A DNA stretch of 64,000 nt from NCBI RefSeq assembly GCF_022271435.1, contig NZ_JAFIQY010000038.1:1-64000 (forward strand), given 5' to 3'. The stretch's first letter is position 1. Each line of letters starts with the position of its first letter. Made by a program: the position numbers and the translations under genes. Positions 1 through 9,055 of the stretch are shown in pieces. Under the pieces are notes generated by a model. The model was not told where the DNA came from. It worked only from the letters and a program-made list of their open reading frames with translations, and searched no databases. The stretch comes from Streptomyces monomycini (GTDB lineage Bacteria; Actinomycetota; Actinomycetes; Streptomycetales; Streptomycetaceae).

Positions 1-59
1 CGGCCACCGGGGCGCGGCGGGCGCGGGCGGCGGGGCGGGCGCGGCCGACGGTGTGCGCG

Positions 60-190
60 GACGGCGTGTCGGCCGTGTGGCGGCGCGGGGCGGGCACGGG
101 CCCACGGGACCGACGGCGTGTCGACGCGGACCGGGCCGGACCGCCTGACGGCGTGTCGGACACGGAACGACGCGCCTGACGGCGTGTCGG
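60..190. repeat. Four dispersed copies of a 12-bp word
   Basis: GACGGCGTGTCG occurs at 60-71, 112-123, 147-158 and 178-189, at intervals of 52, 35 and 31 bp. The whole 1-264 stretch is extremely GC-rich and I see no convincing gene in it. It lies downstream of the small lipoprotein gene on the minus strand. The copies look like local duplication of non-coding DNA; no function is evident. Confidence 0.5.
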
Positions 191-264
191 ACGTGCCCGG
201 CGCGCTCGTGGGCGCGGACGGTGGCCGTGCGGCGCCCGCCGCGCCCCCTCGGCCGCTTCCGCGG

Positions 265-846
265 CTACTTCTTCGGCGCCGCCGACCCGCCGCCCTCGGT
301 CGCCTTCTGGTTCTGGCAGCCGGGCTGCCCCGCCATCGCCTTCTTGACGTCGCCGGACTCCAGCTTGCTGAACGCCTGCTCGCTCTTCTTGTTGAGCTTG
401 TTGATGCCGTCGGACAGCGACCGCAGACCGTCCGCGAACTTGCCCTTGTCCCCGGTGTCCAGGCCGTCGACCTGCTTCTTGAGGTCGGCGTAGCCCTTGG
501 AGAGGTCGTTGAGCTCCTTGACCGCGTTCTTCTGGGACTCCTCGCCGCCCTCGGCGGGCGGCGCGCCGGCCTGGTCGAGCGACTTCGCCAGCGACGCGTA
601 GGCGTCGGAGATCTGCTGGAACGCCTTGGAGTCGGCCTCCTGGACCTTCTTGGAGTCGGTGCCGCCGCTGTCGGCCGTCTGCATGGACGTGTTGGCGTCC
701 TGGATCTTCTTGAACTGGGCCTGGGCGGGGTCGCAGAACTTCTTGGCCCAGGCGTCGAGCTTATTGTCACCGTCGTCGCTGCAGCCGGTCAGCGCGAGCA
801 TCAGTGCCGCGCCGCCGGACAGCGCGGCCACAAGCTTCTTCTTCAC
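265..846 (-). CDS. Small secreted lipoprotein, function unknown
   Basis: I chose the GTG at 846 because GGAAGGGA lies about 8 bases upstream; an in-frame ATG at 864 is the alternative. The 193-residue product begins with a lysine-rich n-region (KKK), a hydrophobic stretch and the lipobox LTGC, so it should be exported and lipid-anchored outside the membrane. The mature part is charged and rich in Ala, Lys, Gln and Asp, with probable amphipathic or coiled-coil helices and a Gly/Ser-rich tail ending AAPKK. I recognise no catalytic motif. It lies downstream of hppA on the same strand but beyond a strong terminator, so it is probably transcribed separately. Export is well supported; the role is unknown. 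Confidence 0.8.
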   Translation of the reverse strand: MKKKLVAALSGGAALMLALTGCSDDGDNKLDAWAKKFCDPAQAQFKKIQDANTSMQTADSGGTDSKKVQEADSKAFQQISDAYASLAKSLDQAGAPPAEGGEESQKNAVKELNDLSKGYADLKKQVDGLDTGDKGKFADGLRSLSDGINKLNKKSEQAFSKLESGDVKKAMAGQPGCQNQKATEGGGSAAPKK

Positions 847-983
847 CGGATCGGTCCCTTCCATGGCTCTCGGCCCCGGAACATACACGTCCGAAGGCCC
901 CCGGCCATGAGCCGGTCGGTCCGTGCGCCCCTCATTGCAGCCATTTGCACCAAGCCCTGTGACGCGGCCGGGCGCACAGCAGC

Positions 984-1022
984 GCGGGCGGAGGGCGTGC
1001 TCAAAGCACGCCCTCCGCCCGC
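984..1022 (-). terminator. Strong hairpin terminator downstream of hppA
   Basis: Two perfectly complementary 18-base arms (984-1001 and 1005-1022) enclose a 3-base loop, CAA, about 30 bases past the hppA stop. There is no T-tract, as is usual for Streptomyces terminators. It should end hppA transcription before the lipoprotein gene. Confidence 0.8.
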
Positions 1023-1050
1023 CCGTTGAGCGGCGCGAACGCCCCGCCCG

Positions 1051-3447
1051 CTAGGAGACCACCGCCGGGTCGGCGGTCTGCGCCACCTTCCCCGAGTTGT
1101 TGTCTTCGTCACCCACCGCGATGCCGCGGCGCTTGGAGACGTACACCGCGACGACGATGACGGCGATGGCCACACCGGAGGCCACGATCCGTACGCCGAT
1201 GCTCTTGTCCGCGCCGTAGCTGAACTTCACGACGGCCGGTGCGATCAGCAGCGCGACCAGGTTCATGACCTTCAGCAGCGGGTTGATCGCGGGACCCGCG
1301 GTGTCCTTGAACGGGTCGCCGACCGTGTCGCCGATGACGGTCGCGGCGTGCGCCTCGCTGCCCTTGCCGCCGTGGTGGCCGTCCTCGACCAGCTTCTTCG
1401 CGTTGTCCCAGGCGCCGCCCGAGTTGGCGAGGAAGACCGCCATCAGGGTGCCGGTACCGATGGCGCCCGCGAGGAACGAGCCGAGCGCGCCGACGCCGAG
1501 CGAGAAGCCGACGGCGATCGGGGTGAGCACCGCCAGCAGGCCGGGCGTGGCCAGCTCGCGCAGCGCGTCCTTGGTGCAGATGTCCACGACACGCCCGTAC
1601 TCGGGCTGCTCGGTGTAGTCCATGATCCCGGGCTTCTCGCGGAACTGCCGCCGCACCTCGAAGACGACCGAGCCGGCCGACCGGGACACCGCGTTGATCG
1701 CCAGCCCCGAGAAGAGGAAGACGACGGAGGCGCCCAGCACCAGGCCGACCAGGTTGTTCGGCTGCGAGATGTCCAGGCTCAGGCCCATGCCCCGGGCGGC
1801 GTCGCCGACATCCCGTACGGCGGTGGCGATCGCGTCGCGGTACGAGCCGAACAGCGCGGCCGCGGCCAGTACGGCCGTGGCGATGGCGATGCCCTTGGTG
1901 ATGGCCTTGGTGGTGTTGCCGACGGCGTCCAGGTCGGTGAGGACCTGCGCGCCGTCGCCGGTGACGTCACCGGACATCTCGGCGATGCCCTGGGCGTTGT
2001 CGGAGACCGGGCCGAAGGTGTCCATCGCGACGATGACGCCGACGGTGGTCAGCAGGCCGGTGCCGGCCAGCGCCACCGCGAACAGCGCCAGCATGATGGA
2101 CGTGCCGCCCAGCAGGAACGCGCCGTACACGGACAGGCCGATCAGCACCGCGGAGTAGACCGCGGACTCCAGGCCGATGGAGATCCCGGAGAGCACCACC
2201 GTCGCCGGGCCGGTCAGGGAGGTCTTGCCGATGTCCCGTACAGGCCGCCGGCTGGTCTCCGTGAAGTAGCCGGTGAGCTGCTGGATGAGCGCGGCCAGCA
2301 CGATGCCGATGGCGACCGCCACCAGCGCCAGCATCCGCGGATCGCCGCCGCGGGCCAGGATCGCGGGGTCCGTGACGCCGGACAGGTCGGCGTAGGAGGA
2401 CGGCAGGTACGTGTAGACCGCGACCGCCACCAGGACCAGCGAGATGGCCGCGGAGATGAAGAAGCCGCGGTTGATGGCGGTCATGCCGCTGCGGTCGGAG
2501 CGCCGGGGCGCCACGACGAAGATGCCGATCATGGCCGTGAGCACGCCGATGGCCGGGACCAGCAGCGGGAAGGCCAGGCCCGAGTCGCCGAAGGCGGCCA
2601 TGCCCAGGATGAGGGCGGCGACCAGCGTCACGGCGTACGACTCGAAGAGGTCGGCGGCCATGCCCGCGCAGTCGCCGACGTTGTCGCCCACGTTGTCCGC
2701 GATGGTCGCGGCGTTGCGCGGGTCGTCCTCGGGGATGCCCTGCTCGACCTTGCCGACGAGGTCGGCGCCGACGTCCGCGGCCTTGGTGAAGATGCCGCCG
2801 CCGACCCGCATGAACATCGCGATCAGCGCGGCGCCGAGGCCGAAGCCCTCCAGGACCTTGGGGGCGTCGACCGCGTAGACGAGCACCACGCAGGACGCGC
2901 CGAGCAGGCCGAGCCCCACGGTGAACATGCCGACGACGCCACCCGTACGGAAAGCGATCTTCATGGCCTTGTGCGAGACGGCGGTGAGATCCTTTTTCGC
3001 CTCGCCCTCGCCCGGCGTGGCTTCCCGTGCGGCGGCCGCGACGCGCACATTGCTGCGCACCGCCAGCCACATCCCGATATAGCCGGTGGCGGCCGAGAAA
3101 CCGGCGCCGATCAAGAAGAAGACGCTGCGCCCGGCGCGCTGCGTCCAGTTGTCCGCGGGAAGCAGCATGAGCAGGAAGAACACCACCACGGCGAATACGC
3201 CCAGGGTGCGCAACTGCCGGGCGAGATAGGCATTCGCGCCTTCCTGCACGGCGGCGGCGATCTTCTTCATGCTGTCGGTTCCCTCACCGGCGGCGAGCAC
3301 TTGCCGCACCAGCACCGCCGCGACGGCCAGTGCCGCGAGCGCCACGACGGCGATCACCAGCACCATGCCGCGGTTGCCCGACGTCAGCGATGGCTCGGCC
3401 AGGTAAGAGGGATGTTCCAGCAACTGAGGGGTGTAAGGCCCCGCCAT
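1051..3447 (-). CDS. hppA: Membrane-bound proton-pumping pyrophosphatase (H+-PPase)
   Basis: This 798-residue polytopic membrane protein hydrolyses pyrophosphate and pumps H+ across the cytoplasmic membrane. The start is the ATG at 3447, preceded by an almost ideal AGGAGGACGA. The diagnostic substrate-binding block is clear: DVGADLVGKVEQGIPEDD followed by NVGDNVGDCAGMAADLFE. The second acidic block, GDTVGDPFKDTAGPAINPL, lies near the C terminus. There are about 16 hydrophobic segments and the length is normal for the family. The loop residues read GNTTKAITKGIAI; an alanine before TKG would be needed to score the K+-independent class, and TKAITKG appears to fit that class. The gene is monocistronic, with a terminator behind it and a long promoter region in front. 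Confidence 0.97.
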   Translation of the reverse strand: MAGPYTPQLLEHPSYLAEPSLTSGNRGMVLVIAVVALAALAVAAVLVRQVLAAGEGTDSMKKIAAAVQEGANAYLARQLRTLGVFAVVVFFLLMLLPADNWTQRAGRSVFFLIGAGFSAATGYIGMWLAVRSNVRVAAAAREATPGEGEAKKDLTAVSHKAMKIAFRTGGVVGMFTVGLGLLGASCVVLVYAVDAPKVLEGFGLGAALIAMFMRVGGGIFTKAADVGADLVGKVEQGIPEDDPRNAATIADNVGDNVGDCAGMAADLFESYAVTLVAALILGMAAFGDSGLAFPLLVPAIGVLTAMIGIFVVAPRRSDRSGMTAINRGFFISAAISLVLVAVAVYTYLPSSYADLSGVTDPAILARGGDPRMLALVAVAIGIVLAALIQQLTGYFTETSRRPVRDIGKTSLTGPATVVLSGISIGLESAVYSAVLIGLSVYGAFLLGGTSIMLALFAVALAGTGLLTTVGVIVAMDTFGPVSDNAQGIAEMSGDVTGDGAQVLTDLDAVGNTTKAITKGIAIATAVLAAAALFGSYRDAIATAVRDVGDAARGMGLSLDISQPNNLVGLVLGASVVFLFSGLAINAVSRSAGSVVFEVRRQFREKPGIMDYTEQPEYGRVVDICTKDALRELATPGLLAVLTPIAVGFSLGVGALGSFLAGAIGTGTLMAVFLANSGGAWDNAKKLVEDGHHGGKGSEAHAATVIGDTVGDPFKDTAGPAINPLLKVMNLVALLIAPAVVKFSYGADKSIGVRIVASGVAIAVIVVAVYVSKRRGIAVGDEDNNSGKVAQTADPAVVS

Positions 3448-4490
3448 TCGTCCTCCTTGACGTTTGGCACATGGGCGCGCGGAAGCACGCTCAGGCGTCC
3501 TGAGCAAAGTTGTGGACGGATTGTAGGTAGCGGCACCAGATCAAAACAGGGCGCCTCAAAGGGAATTCGCCGGTCGCGGCCGAGATCGTTCGAAGAACGG
3601 ACGGAGACCGGACAGAGATCAGGCGAAGAAGCGGCGAAGATCGAAAATAGCGGAGCCGTGGCCGCGTCATCACAATTCGCCTGGACGAATGAATGTGAAT
3701 AATTCGCTGACAACTGAATGATGATCTCAGAGTCCTACCTAACGCCGCTGCTCACGGCGCCGGGAACGAGCGCCTCGCGGCCCGGCCGGACCGCCGCCGG
3801 GGTGGCGGGCTCCGGGCGGTCCGGAGCTCCGCCCGGGGACTCGCAGGGAGGCGCCGGTACGCCCGGCCGCCCTGCGGGGCGCTGGTGGCACCGCGGAGGG
3901 GCCGGGCGGCGGTACCGGGGCGGTGAGTGCCGGGCGGCGTCGGCGGCCCGTACCGCCACGGAAGTACGCACTCCGGTAGGGGCCACGCGGCCCTGGTACG
4001 GCGGCGGACCGTACGCCCGGTACGGCCGGGTGGGGAGGCGGAGGAGCCGGGCGCACGGGGCCGGTGGGTACGGGGAGCCGGCTGGGCACGAGCGTGCGGA
4101 TGTGGCCTGAAGAGGAGGGTGAGGGGGACCGGCCCCCGAGTGGCCGGATGGTGGGCCCCGGCCGCGGCGCGCCGCGCGCCACACACCGCGCGGACGCAGC
4201 CTCATTCGGCCGCACGAAAGAGTCGGGGCGCGTACGGCCGAATGGGGCGTGCGGGAGTGAAAGAGGGCGCATGGGGGCGCGGGACAGGTTTCCTGCGGTG
4301 CGGGTGGGGTCGCCGAGCCTGCGAGGCGTGAGCCCGCGATTCGTCGCAGCGGCCCGCCAGTCCGCCGCAGCAGCCCGCAGGCGCTACGGCGAGGGTTACC
4401 GTGCCACGTGGGCAGCCGTACGGCGGGAGAACGCCGACCCGACGGCAGAGCCAGCCCTTACGGCAGGCCGGCCGCTATGGCGGACCAGCC
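3448..4490. other. 1-kb stretch without a recognisable gene
   Basis: This lies between the hppA start and the apgA stop. About 3480-3740 is relatively AT-rich and should carry the hppA promoter (for example around TATTCACATTC on the minus strand near 3690-3700). From about 3740 to 4400 the DNA is very GC-rich, with open frames on both strands. Their translations are Pro/Arg/Gly-rich, lack a good ribosome binding site and resemble no family I know. I consider them chance frames. A small RNA or a long 3' untranslated region of bldG-apgA cannot be excluded. Confidence 0.4.
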
Positions 4491-4964
4491 CTACGGCAGC
4501 ACCGGCGCCGGAGTCGTCGGCCAGCTCATGCGGATGATGCCGCCGGTCTCGCCGGAGGTCACCTCGACGTCGTCGACCAGCCCGCTGATGACCGCGAGCC
4601 CCATCTCGTCGTCGCTCTCGGCCGCGTCGCCGTTGTCCGAGACGGGACCGCCGGGCAGCGGCTCCCCGTCCAGACCGCGGACGCCGGGCACCGCCCCGGC
4701 ACCGGCCGGGCTCCCCGGGACCTCGTCGCCCACCTCGATGGAGAACTTCTTCTCGTCCTCGACCAGGGCGACCCGTACCGGGGCCGTGATGTTGTTGGTG
4801 CGGTGCAGCCCCACCGCACGGGTGCACGCCTCACCGACGGCGAGCCGAACCTCGTCCAGCACGGCCTCGTCCACCCCGGCCCGCCGCGCCACGGCAGCCG
4901 CGACCAGTCGCGCGGTACGGACGTGCTCGGGAAGGGCGCTGAAGCGGAGTTCGACGGTGGCCAT
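4491..4964 (-). CDS. apgA: RsbW/SpoIIAB-type anti-sigma factor, BldG partner
   Basis: A GHKL-fold serine kinase of 157 residues from the ATG at 4964 (GGGGGAT upstream). The N-box region is visible as VRLAVGEACTRAVGLH, where the Glu should coordinate Mg-ATP. A weaker G1-like region, DDEMGLAVISGLVDDVEV, lies near the C terminus. The acidic Pro/Gly-rich segment between them is longer than in SpoIIAB. Genes in this position, directly behind bldG, encode the anti-sigma factor that BldG antagonises (ApgA, SCO3548 in S. coelicolor). The 108-base gap and same strand fit the known co-transcription. The sigma factor it controls cannot be told from this window. Confidence 0.88.
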   Translation of the reverse strand: MATVELRFSALPEHVRTARLVAAAVARRAGVDEAVLDEVRLAVGEACTRAVGLHRTNNITAPVRVALVEDEKKFSIEVGDEVPGSPAGAGAVPGVRGLDGEPLPGGPVSDNGDAAESDDEMGLAVISGLVDDVEVTSGETGGIIRMSWPTTPAPVLP

Positions 4965-5072
4965 GCCATCCCCCTCGGTATGCGGGCGTGCAACGCAGGG
5001 GGCCGGACCGCCAAGCCCGGTTCCCCCCACTGCTTCCAACCCCCGCGCCGCGGCGCGGGGACCGGCGAGCCG

Positions 5073-5414
5073 TCAGTCGGTCGCTGCGACGGCTTCGTCG
5101 ACCGAGGTGTGAATCGGGAACACCTTGGTCAGTCCGGTGATACGGAAGATCTTCAAAATGCGCTCCTGGTTGCAGACCAGGCGCAGCGAGCCCTCGTGGG
5201 CACGCACCCGCTTGAGCCCGCCGACCAGCACGCCGAGCCCCGTGGAGTCCAGGAAGTCGACACGCTCCATGTCCACCACGAGGTGGTAGCTTCCGTCGTT
5301 CACGAGCTCGACCAGCTGCTCCCGCAGCTTGGGCGCGGTGTATACATCAATCTCGCCACCGACCTCGACGACCGTACGGTCGCCAACGGTCCGGGTCGAC
5401 AGGGACAGGTCCAC
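5073..5414 (-). CDS. bldG: Anti-sigma factor antagonist BldG (STAS domain)
   Basis: This 113-residue STAS-domain protein starts at the GTG at 5414, with GGAGG four bases upstream. The phosphorylation loop is intact: VDFLDSTGLGVLVGGL, with the conserved serine in DSTGLG. BldG of Streptomyces controls aerial mycelium formation and antibiotic production. It is inactivated when a partner kinase phosphorylates that serine; the downstream anti-sigma factor is the presumed partner. The whole sequence looks canonical in length and motif. The helicase gene is divergent and starts only 56 bases away, so the two promoters are back to back. Confidence 0.97.
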   Translation of the reverse strand: MDLSLSTRTVGDRTVVEVGGEIDVYTAPKLREQLVELVNDGSYHLVVDMERVDFLDSTGLGVLVGGLKRVRAHEGSLRLVCNQERILKIFRITGLTKVFPIHTSVDEAVAATD

Positions 5415-5469
5415 GGATCCTCCAGCACCTTGCTATCGAGCGGTCGCCCCCCATGGATCGGCAGCCGCG

Positions 5470-7917
5470 ATGGCATTCAATCACTTACCAGCAGGCGTGC
5501 ACGACGCCTTGTGCGCATTGTCCGTCACACCGGTGACACACTCGATGCCGATGGCCTCCAATCAGCTGCCCCCGGACGGGGGCACCAGCCCCTCCCCGCG
5601 CACGGTCCTGGACCGTCTCACCCAGGGGGCGTCCCGCGCTACGCGCATCACTCATACGGAGCACTTGCCCCCGCGCATCGGCAGCCATGCGGAATGGCCC
5701 GCACGGATCCGTCCGGAGGTGGTGGAAGCCGCCCGAGCCGCCGGGATCGCCCGGCCGTGGACCCATCAGGCCCGTACCGCCGAGCACGCCCTGCGGGGCG
5801 AATCGGTGGTCATCGCCACCGGTACGGCGTCCGGTAAGTCGCTCGCCTACCTGGTCCCGGTGCTGTCCGGGCTCCTGGACGGTTCCGAGGCCCCCAACGG
5901 GCGCGGCGCCACGGCGCTGTACCTCGCGCCCACCAAGGCGCTCGCCGCCGATCAGCGGCGCGCCGTCGGCGAACTCGCCGCGCCGCTCGGTACCGCGGTG
6001 CGGCCGGCCGTGTACGACGGCGACACGCCGGTCGAGGAACGCGAATGGGTGCGCCAGTACGGCAACTACGTCCTGACCAACCCCGACATGCTCCACCTGG
6101 GCATCCTCCCGGCCCACCCCCGCTGGTCCTCCTTCCTGCGCGCCCTGCGCTATGTCGTCATCGACGAGTGCCACAGCTACCGCGGCGTCTTCGGCTCCCA
6201 CGTGGCCCAGGTCATACGCCGCCTCCGGCGTGTCTGCGCCCGGTACGGCTCCGAACCGGTCTTCCTGCTGGCCTCGGCCACCGCCGCCGAACCGGCCCGG
6301 TCAGCCGAGCGGCTGACGGGTCTTCCTGTGGCCGAAGTCACGGAGGACACCTCGCCGCGCGGCGAGGTGGTCTTCGCGCTGTGGGAGCCGCCACTGACGG
6401 AGCTGCACGGCGAGCAGGGCGCCCCCGTACGCCGTACCGCCACCGCCGAGACCGCCGACCTGCTGACCGACCTCGCCCTCCAGGACGTCCGTACCGTGGC
6501 CTTCGTACGGTCGCGGCGCGGCGCCGAGCTGATCGCCCTCATCGCACAGGAGCGGCTGGGGACGGTCGCGCGGGCCCTGGCCCAGCGGGTGGCCGCGTAC
6601 CGGGGCGGCTATCTGCCCGAGGAGCGCCGGGCGCTGGAACGCGCCCTGCACACCGGCGACCTGCTCGGTCTGGCCGCCACCACGGCCCTGGAGCTGGGCG
6701 TGGACGTCTCCGGGCTGGACGCCGTACTGATCGCCGGCTACCCGGGCACCCGCGCCTCCCTGTGGCAGCAGGCCGGTCGCGCGGGGCGTGCCGGGCAGGG
6801 CGCGCTCGCCGTCCTCGTCGCCCGCGACGACCCGCTGGACACCTACCTCGTGCACCATCCGGAAGCGCTCTTCGACCAGCCCGTCGAGTCCACCGTGCTG
6901 GACCCGGACAACCCGTACGTGCTCGCCCCGCACCTGTGTGCGGCCGCCGCGGAACTCCCGCTCACCGAGGACGATTTCCCCCTGTTCGGCCCCGCCGCCC
7001 CGGGTCTCCTCCCCTCGCTGGAGGCCCGCAAGCTGCTGCGCCGCCGCGCCAAGGCGTGGCACTGGACCCGTCGCGAACGGGCCGCCGACCTCGCCGACAT
7101 CCGCGGGCAGGGCGGCTCGCCCGTACAGGTCGTGGAGGCGGGCACCGGCCGGCTGCTGGGCACGGTGGACGCCGCCGCCGCGCACACCACCGTCCACGAC
7201 GGCGCCGTCCACCTCCACCAGGGCCGTACCTACCTGGTCGAGCACCTGGACCTGGAGGACGACGTCGCCCTCGTCCAGGAGGCGAACCCGCCGTATTCGA
7301 CGACCGCGCGCGACACCACCGCCATCGCCGTCCTGGAGACCGAGACGGAGGTCCCGTGGGGCGACGCGCGCCTGTGCTTCGGCTCGGTGGAGGTCACCAA
7401 CCAGGTCGTCTCCTACCTGCGCCGCCGGCTGATCACGGGCGAGGTGCTGGGCGAGACGAAACTGGACCTGCCGCCCCGAACGCTGCGGACCCGGGCCGTG
7501 TGGTGGACCGTCACCGAGGACCAGCTCGACGCGGCCCGCGTCAATCCCGAGCAGCTCGGCGGCGCCCTGCACGCCGCCGAGCACGCCTCGATCGGCCTGC
7601 TGCCGCTGTTCGCCACCTGTGACCGCTGGGACATCGGCGGCGTGTCCCTCCCGCTGCACCCCGACACCCTCCTTCCCACCGTCTTCGTCTACGACGGCCA
7701 CCCGGGCGGCGCGGGCTTCGCCGAACGCGCCTTCCACACCGCCCCGGAGTGGCTGGCGGCCACCCGCAAGGCCATCGCGTCGTGCGAGTGCGAGGCCGGC
7801 TGCCCGTCCTGCATCCAGTCGCCCAAGTGCGGCAACGGCAACGACCCGCTCCACAAGCGAGGCTCCGTACGCCTCCTGACCGAACTCCTGAAGAACGCGC
7901 CCGAATCGGCCTCCTGA
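5470..7917 (+). CDS. DECH-box superfamily 2 helicase with C-terminal Zn-binding DUF1998/MZB domain
   Basis: An 815-residue ATP-dependent helicase of the YprA/MrfA type. The start is placed at ATG 5470, after the divergent bldG start; a clear ribosome site is lacking and a later ATG (MPMASNQ) is possible. Visible motifs are Walker A ATGTASGKS, motif II VVIDECH, motif III LLASAT and motif VI QQAGRAGRAGQG. The C-terminal quarter ends in CECEAGCPSCIQSPKCGNG, the four-cysteine metal site of the MZB domain. MrfA in Bacillus is a repair helicase for mitomycin C damage. In Actinobacteria this DECH helicase is consistently found next to the Tad-like secretion genes, which follow here. No cognate MrfB-type nuclease is adjacent. 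Confidence 0.92.
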   Translation: MAFNHLPAGVHDALCALSVTPVTHSMPMASNQLPPDGGTSPSPRTVLDRLTQGASRATRITHTEHLPPRIGSHAEWPARIRPEVVEAARAAGIARPWTHQARTAEHALRGESVVIATGTASGKSLAYLVPVLSGLLDGSEAPNGRGATALYLAPTKALAADQRRAVGELAAPLGTAVRPAVYDGDTPVEEREWVRQYGNYVLTNPDMLHLGILPAHPRWSSFLRALRYVVIDECHSYRGVFGSHVAQVIRRLRRVCARYGSEPVFLLASATAAEPARSAERLTGLPVAEVTEDTSPRGEVVFALWEPPLTELHGEQGAPVRRTATAETADLLTDLALQDVRTVAFVRSRRGAELIALIAQERLGTVARALAQRVAAYRGGYLPEERRALERALHTGDLLGLAATTALELGVDVSGLDAVLIAGYPGTRASLWQQAGRAGRAGQGALAVLVARDDPLDTYLVHHPEALFDQPVESTVLDPDNPYVLAPHLCAAAAELPLTEDDFPLFGPAAPGLLPSLEARKLLRRRAKAWHWTRRERAADLADIRGQGGSPVQVVEAGTGRLLGTVDAAAAHTTVHDGAVHLHQGRTYLVEHLDLEDDVALVQEANPPYSTTARDTTAIAVLETETEVPWGDARLCFGSVEVTNQVVSYLRRRLITGEVLGETKLDLPPRTLRTRAVWWTVTEDQLDAARVNPEQLGGALHAAEHASIGLLPLFATCDRWDIGGVSLPLHPDTLLPTVFVYDGHPGGAGFAERAFHTAPEWLAATRKAIASCECEAGCPSCIQSPKCGNGNDPLHKRGSVRLLTELLKNAPESAS

Positions 7918-7936
7918 ACGCCCGCGAAATCGACTG

Positions 7937-8415
7937 ATGACCGATTTCTTCTGTGCCAAGCGCGGCCACACGCTCACCCCGGGCCTGCGCCGGCTTCCTG
8001 CCGTCCCCGACGTGTCCACGCACGACAAGGACCGCGGCAGGAAGACGGGACTCGCCGCCTCCGTCGTGCCGCAGGGCCGCTACGCGGCCGATCCCGAGCC
8101 GTGGGGCGCCCCGTTCGAGCCGCCCGGGCCCGGCGCGCACGCGTCATGGACGACCGTGCCCTGCTCATGCCGCCCGGCATGGACGGCATGGTCTCCGCCG
8201 GCCCCCGGAACTCGGTGATCGTCCACCCGGACGACACGCCCGACCTCCGCCAGACCGCCGTCCCCGCCAGCCACCACGGAGGCTGCGGCCCGTTGGGCAC
8301 GAGCGGCCGCAACATGGCGTGTACGTGCGGGACACTCATCGCCACTCTCGCGGCCGACTGCGTCGGCCCGCACGAACTGCATCTCGATCCGCTGCGTGTG
8401 TACGGCTATGACTAG
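7937..8415 (+). pseudogene. Small cysteine-containing Streptomyces protein, broken by a frameshift
   Basis: Two overlapping frames with good Streptomyces codon use read as one protein if one base is restored. The first frame starts at ATG 7937 (MTDFFCAKRGHTLTP) and runs to about 8140. The second continues from about 8146 (MDDRALLMPPGMDG) to the stop at 8415, containing NMACTCGTLIATLAADC. I recall Streptomyces hypothetical proteins with an N-terminal CARRGHEL-like segment and a C-terminal NLACxxCGxxVATxxxDC segment, and both halves resemble them. The frame change fits loss of one base near 8120-8145. It is either a real pseudogene, a sequencing error, or two short coupled ORFs. The function is unknown. 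Confidence 0.6.
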
Positions 8416-8514
8416 GTGGCCATCGGGGGGGGGTAGAGGGGGCGGAGGTCGTTGCCCGGGTCTGGCTTCCCCTCCCCCCTCCCCACCCCCACCCCACCCC
8501 GCCTCCTCCTCCGC

Positions 8515-8901
8515 CTACGCTTCCAACTCCACCCCCGCCTCCAACTCCGTCTCCACCTCCAACTCCGCCTCGGCCTCGGCCTCCGCCTCCGCCTCCGCCT
8601 CCGCCTCCGCTTCGACGATCATCAATGTGCCGTGGCTTCCCGCGCGGACCGCGTGGGGCGCGCCCGCCGGGACCAGGTACAGCTCCCCCGGCCCCACCGG
8701 GACGTCCGCGCCGCCCACCGACAGCTCCAGCCGCCCGTCGAGCACGAACAGCGCCTCGGCCGTCCCGTGCGCTTCCTCCTCCCCCGGCAACTCGTCCATG
8801 CGCAGCACCTTCACGCGAGCCGCGCCCACCTTCCCCAAGGCACGGGACCTCCACGCTTCCGGCAGCGCGGCCGCCGTTGCCCGTACGTCGATCGCCTTCA
8901 T
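8515..8901 (-). CDS. Cupin-domain protein with a Glu-Ala repeat tail
   Basis: This 128-residue protein starts at ATG 8901 with GGAAGGG upstream. Residues 1-95 form a small cupin barrel: HGTAEALFVLDGRLELSVGG is cupin motif 1 and PAGAPHAVRAG is motif 2. The first motif has only one clear histidine, so metal binding is uncertain. From about residue 96 the chain becomes (Glu-Ala)n followed by a degenerate Glu/Leu/Val tail. That tail is encoded by a run of 6-bp repeats and probably arose by slippage. No pathway is suggested by the neighbours; small cupins of this type bind sugars or act in stress and detoxification. Confidence 0.75.
   Translation of the reverse strand: MKAIDVRATAAALPEAWRSRALGKVGAARVKVLRMDELPGEEEAHGTAEALFVLDGRLELSVGGADVPVGPGELYLVPAGAPHAVRAGSHGTLMIVEAEAEAEAEAEAEAEAELEVETELEAGVELEA
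8570..8613. repeat. Hexanucleotide tandem repeat within the cupin gene
   Basis: Repeats of CTCCGC/CTCGGC on the plus strand encode alternating Glu and Ala in the cupin C terminus. The unit is six bases, so changes in copy number keep the frame. Confidence 0.8.
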
Positions 8902-9055
8902 GGCATCCCTTCCGGCGGACCGCCCCGGTCACGCCCGAAGAGCCCGCTCGTCATCAAGATCAATGGATGATCCGGACGCTATCCGGGCCGGGGCGGCAGG
9001 TGGTCGACCGTTCGGTAAAACCTCCCGGGTCGCCACCGGCCGCTGCTGCCGGGCG

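Noticed and set aside
1348..3702. Long open frame antisense to hppA
   Set aside because: The translation is Arg/Gly/Asp/His-rich with no family resemblance; it is the usual antisense frame of a GC-rich gene.
8101..8145. Programmed -1 frameshift in the small gene
   Set aside because: The only heptamer-like run, CCCGGGC, is in the wrong phase for tandem slippage, and there is no obvious following pseudoknot.
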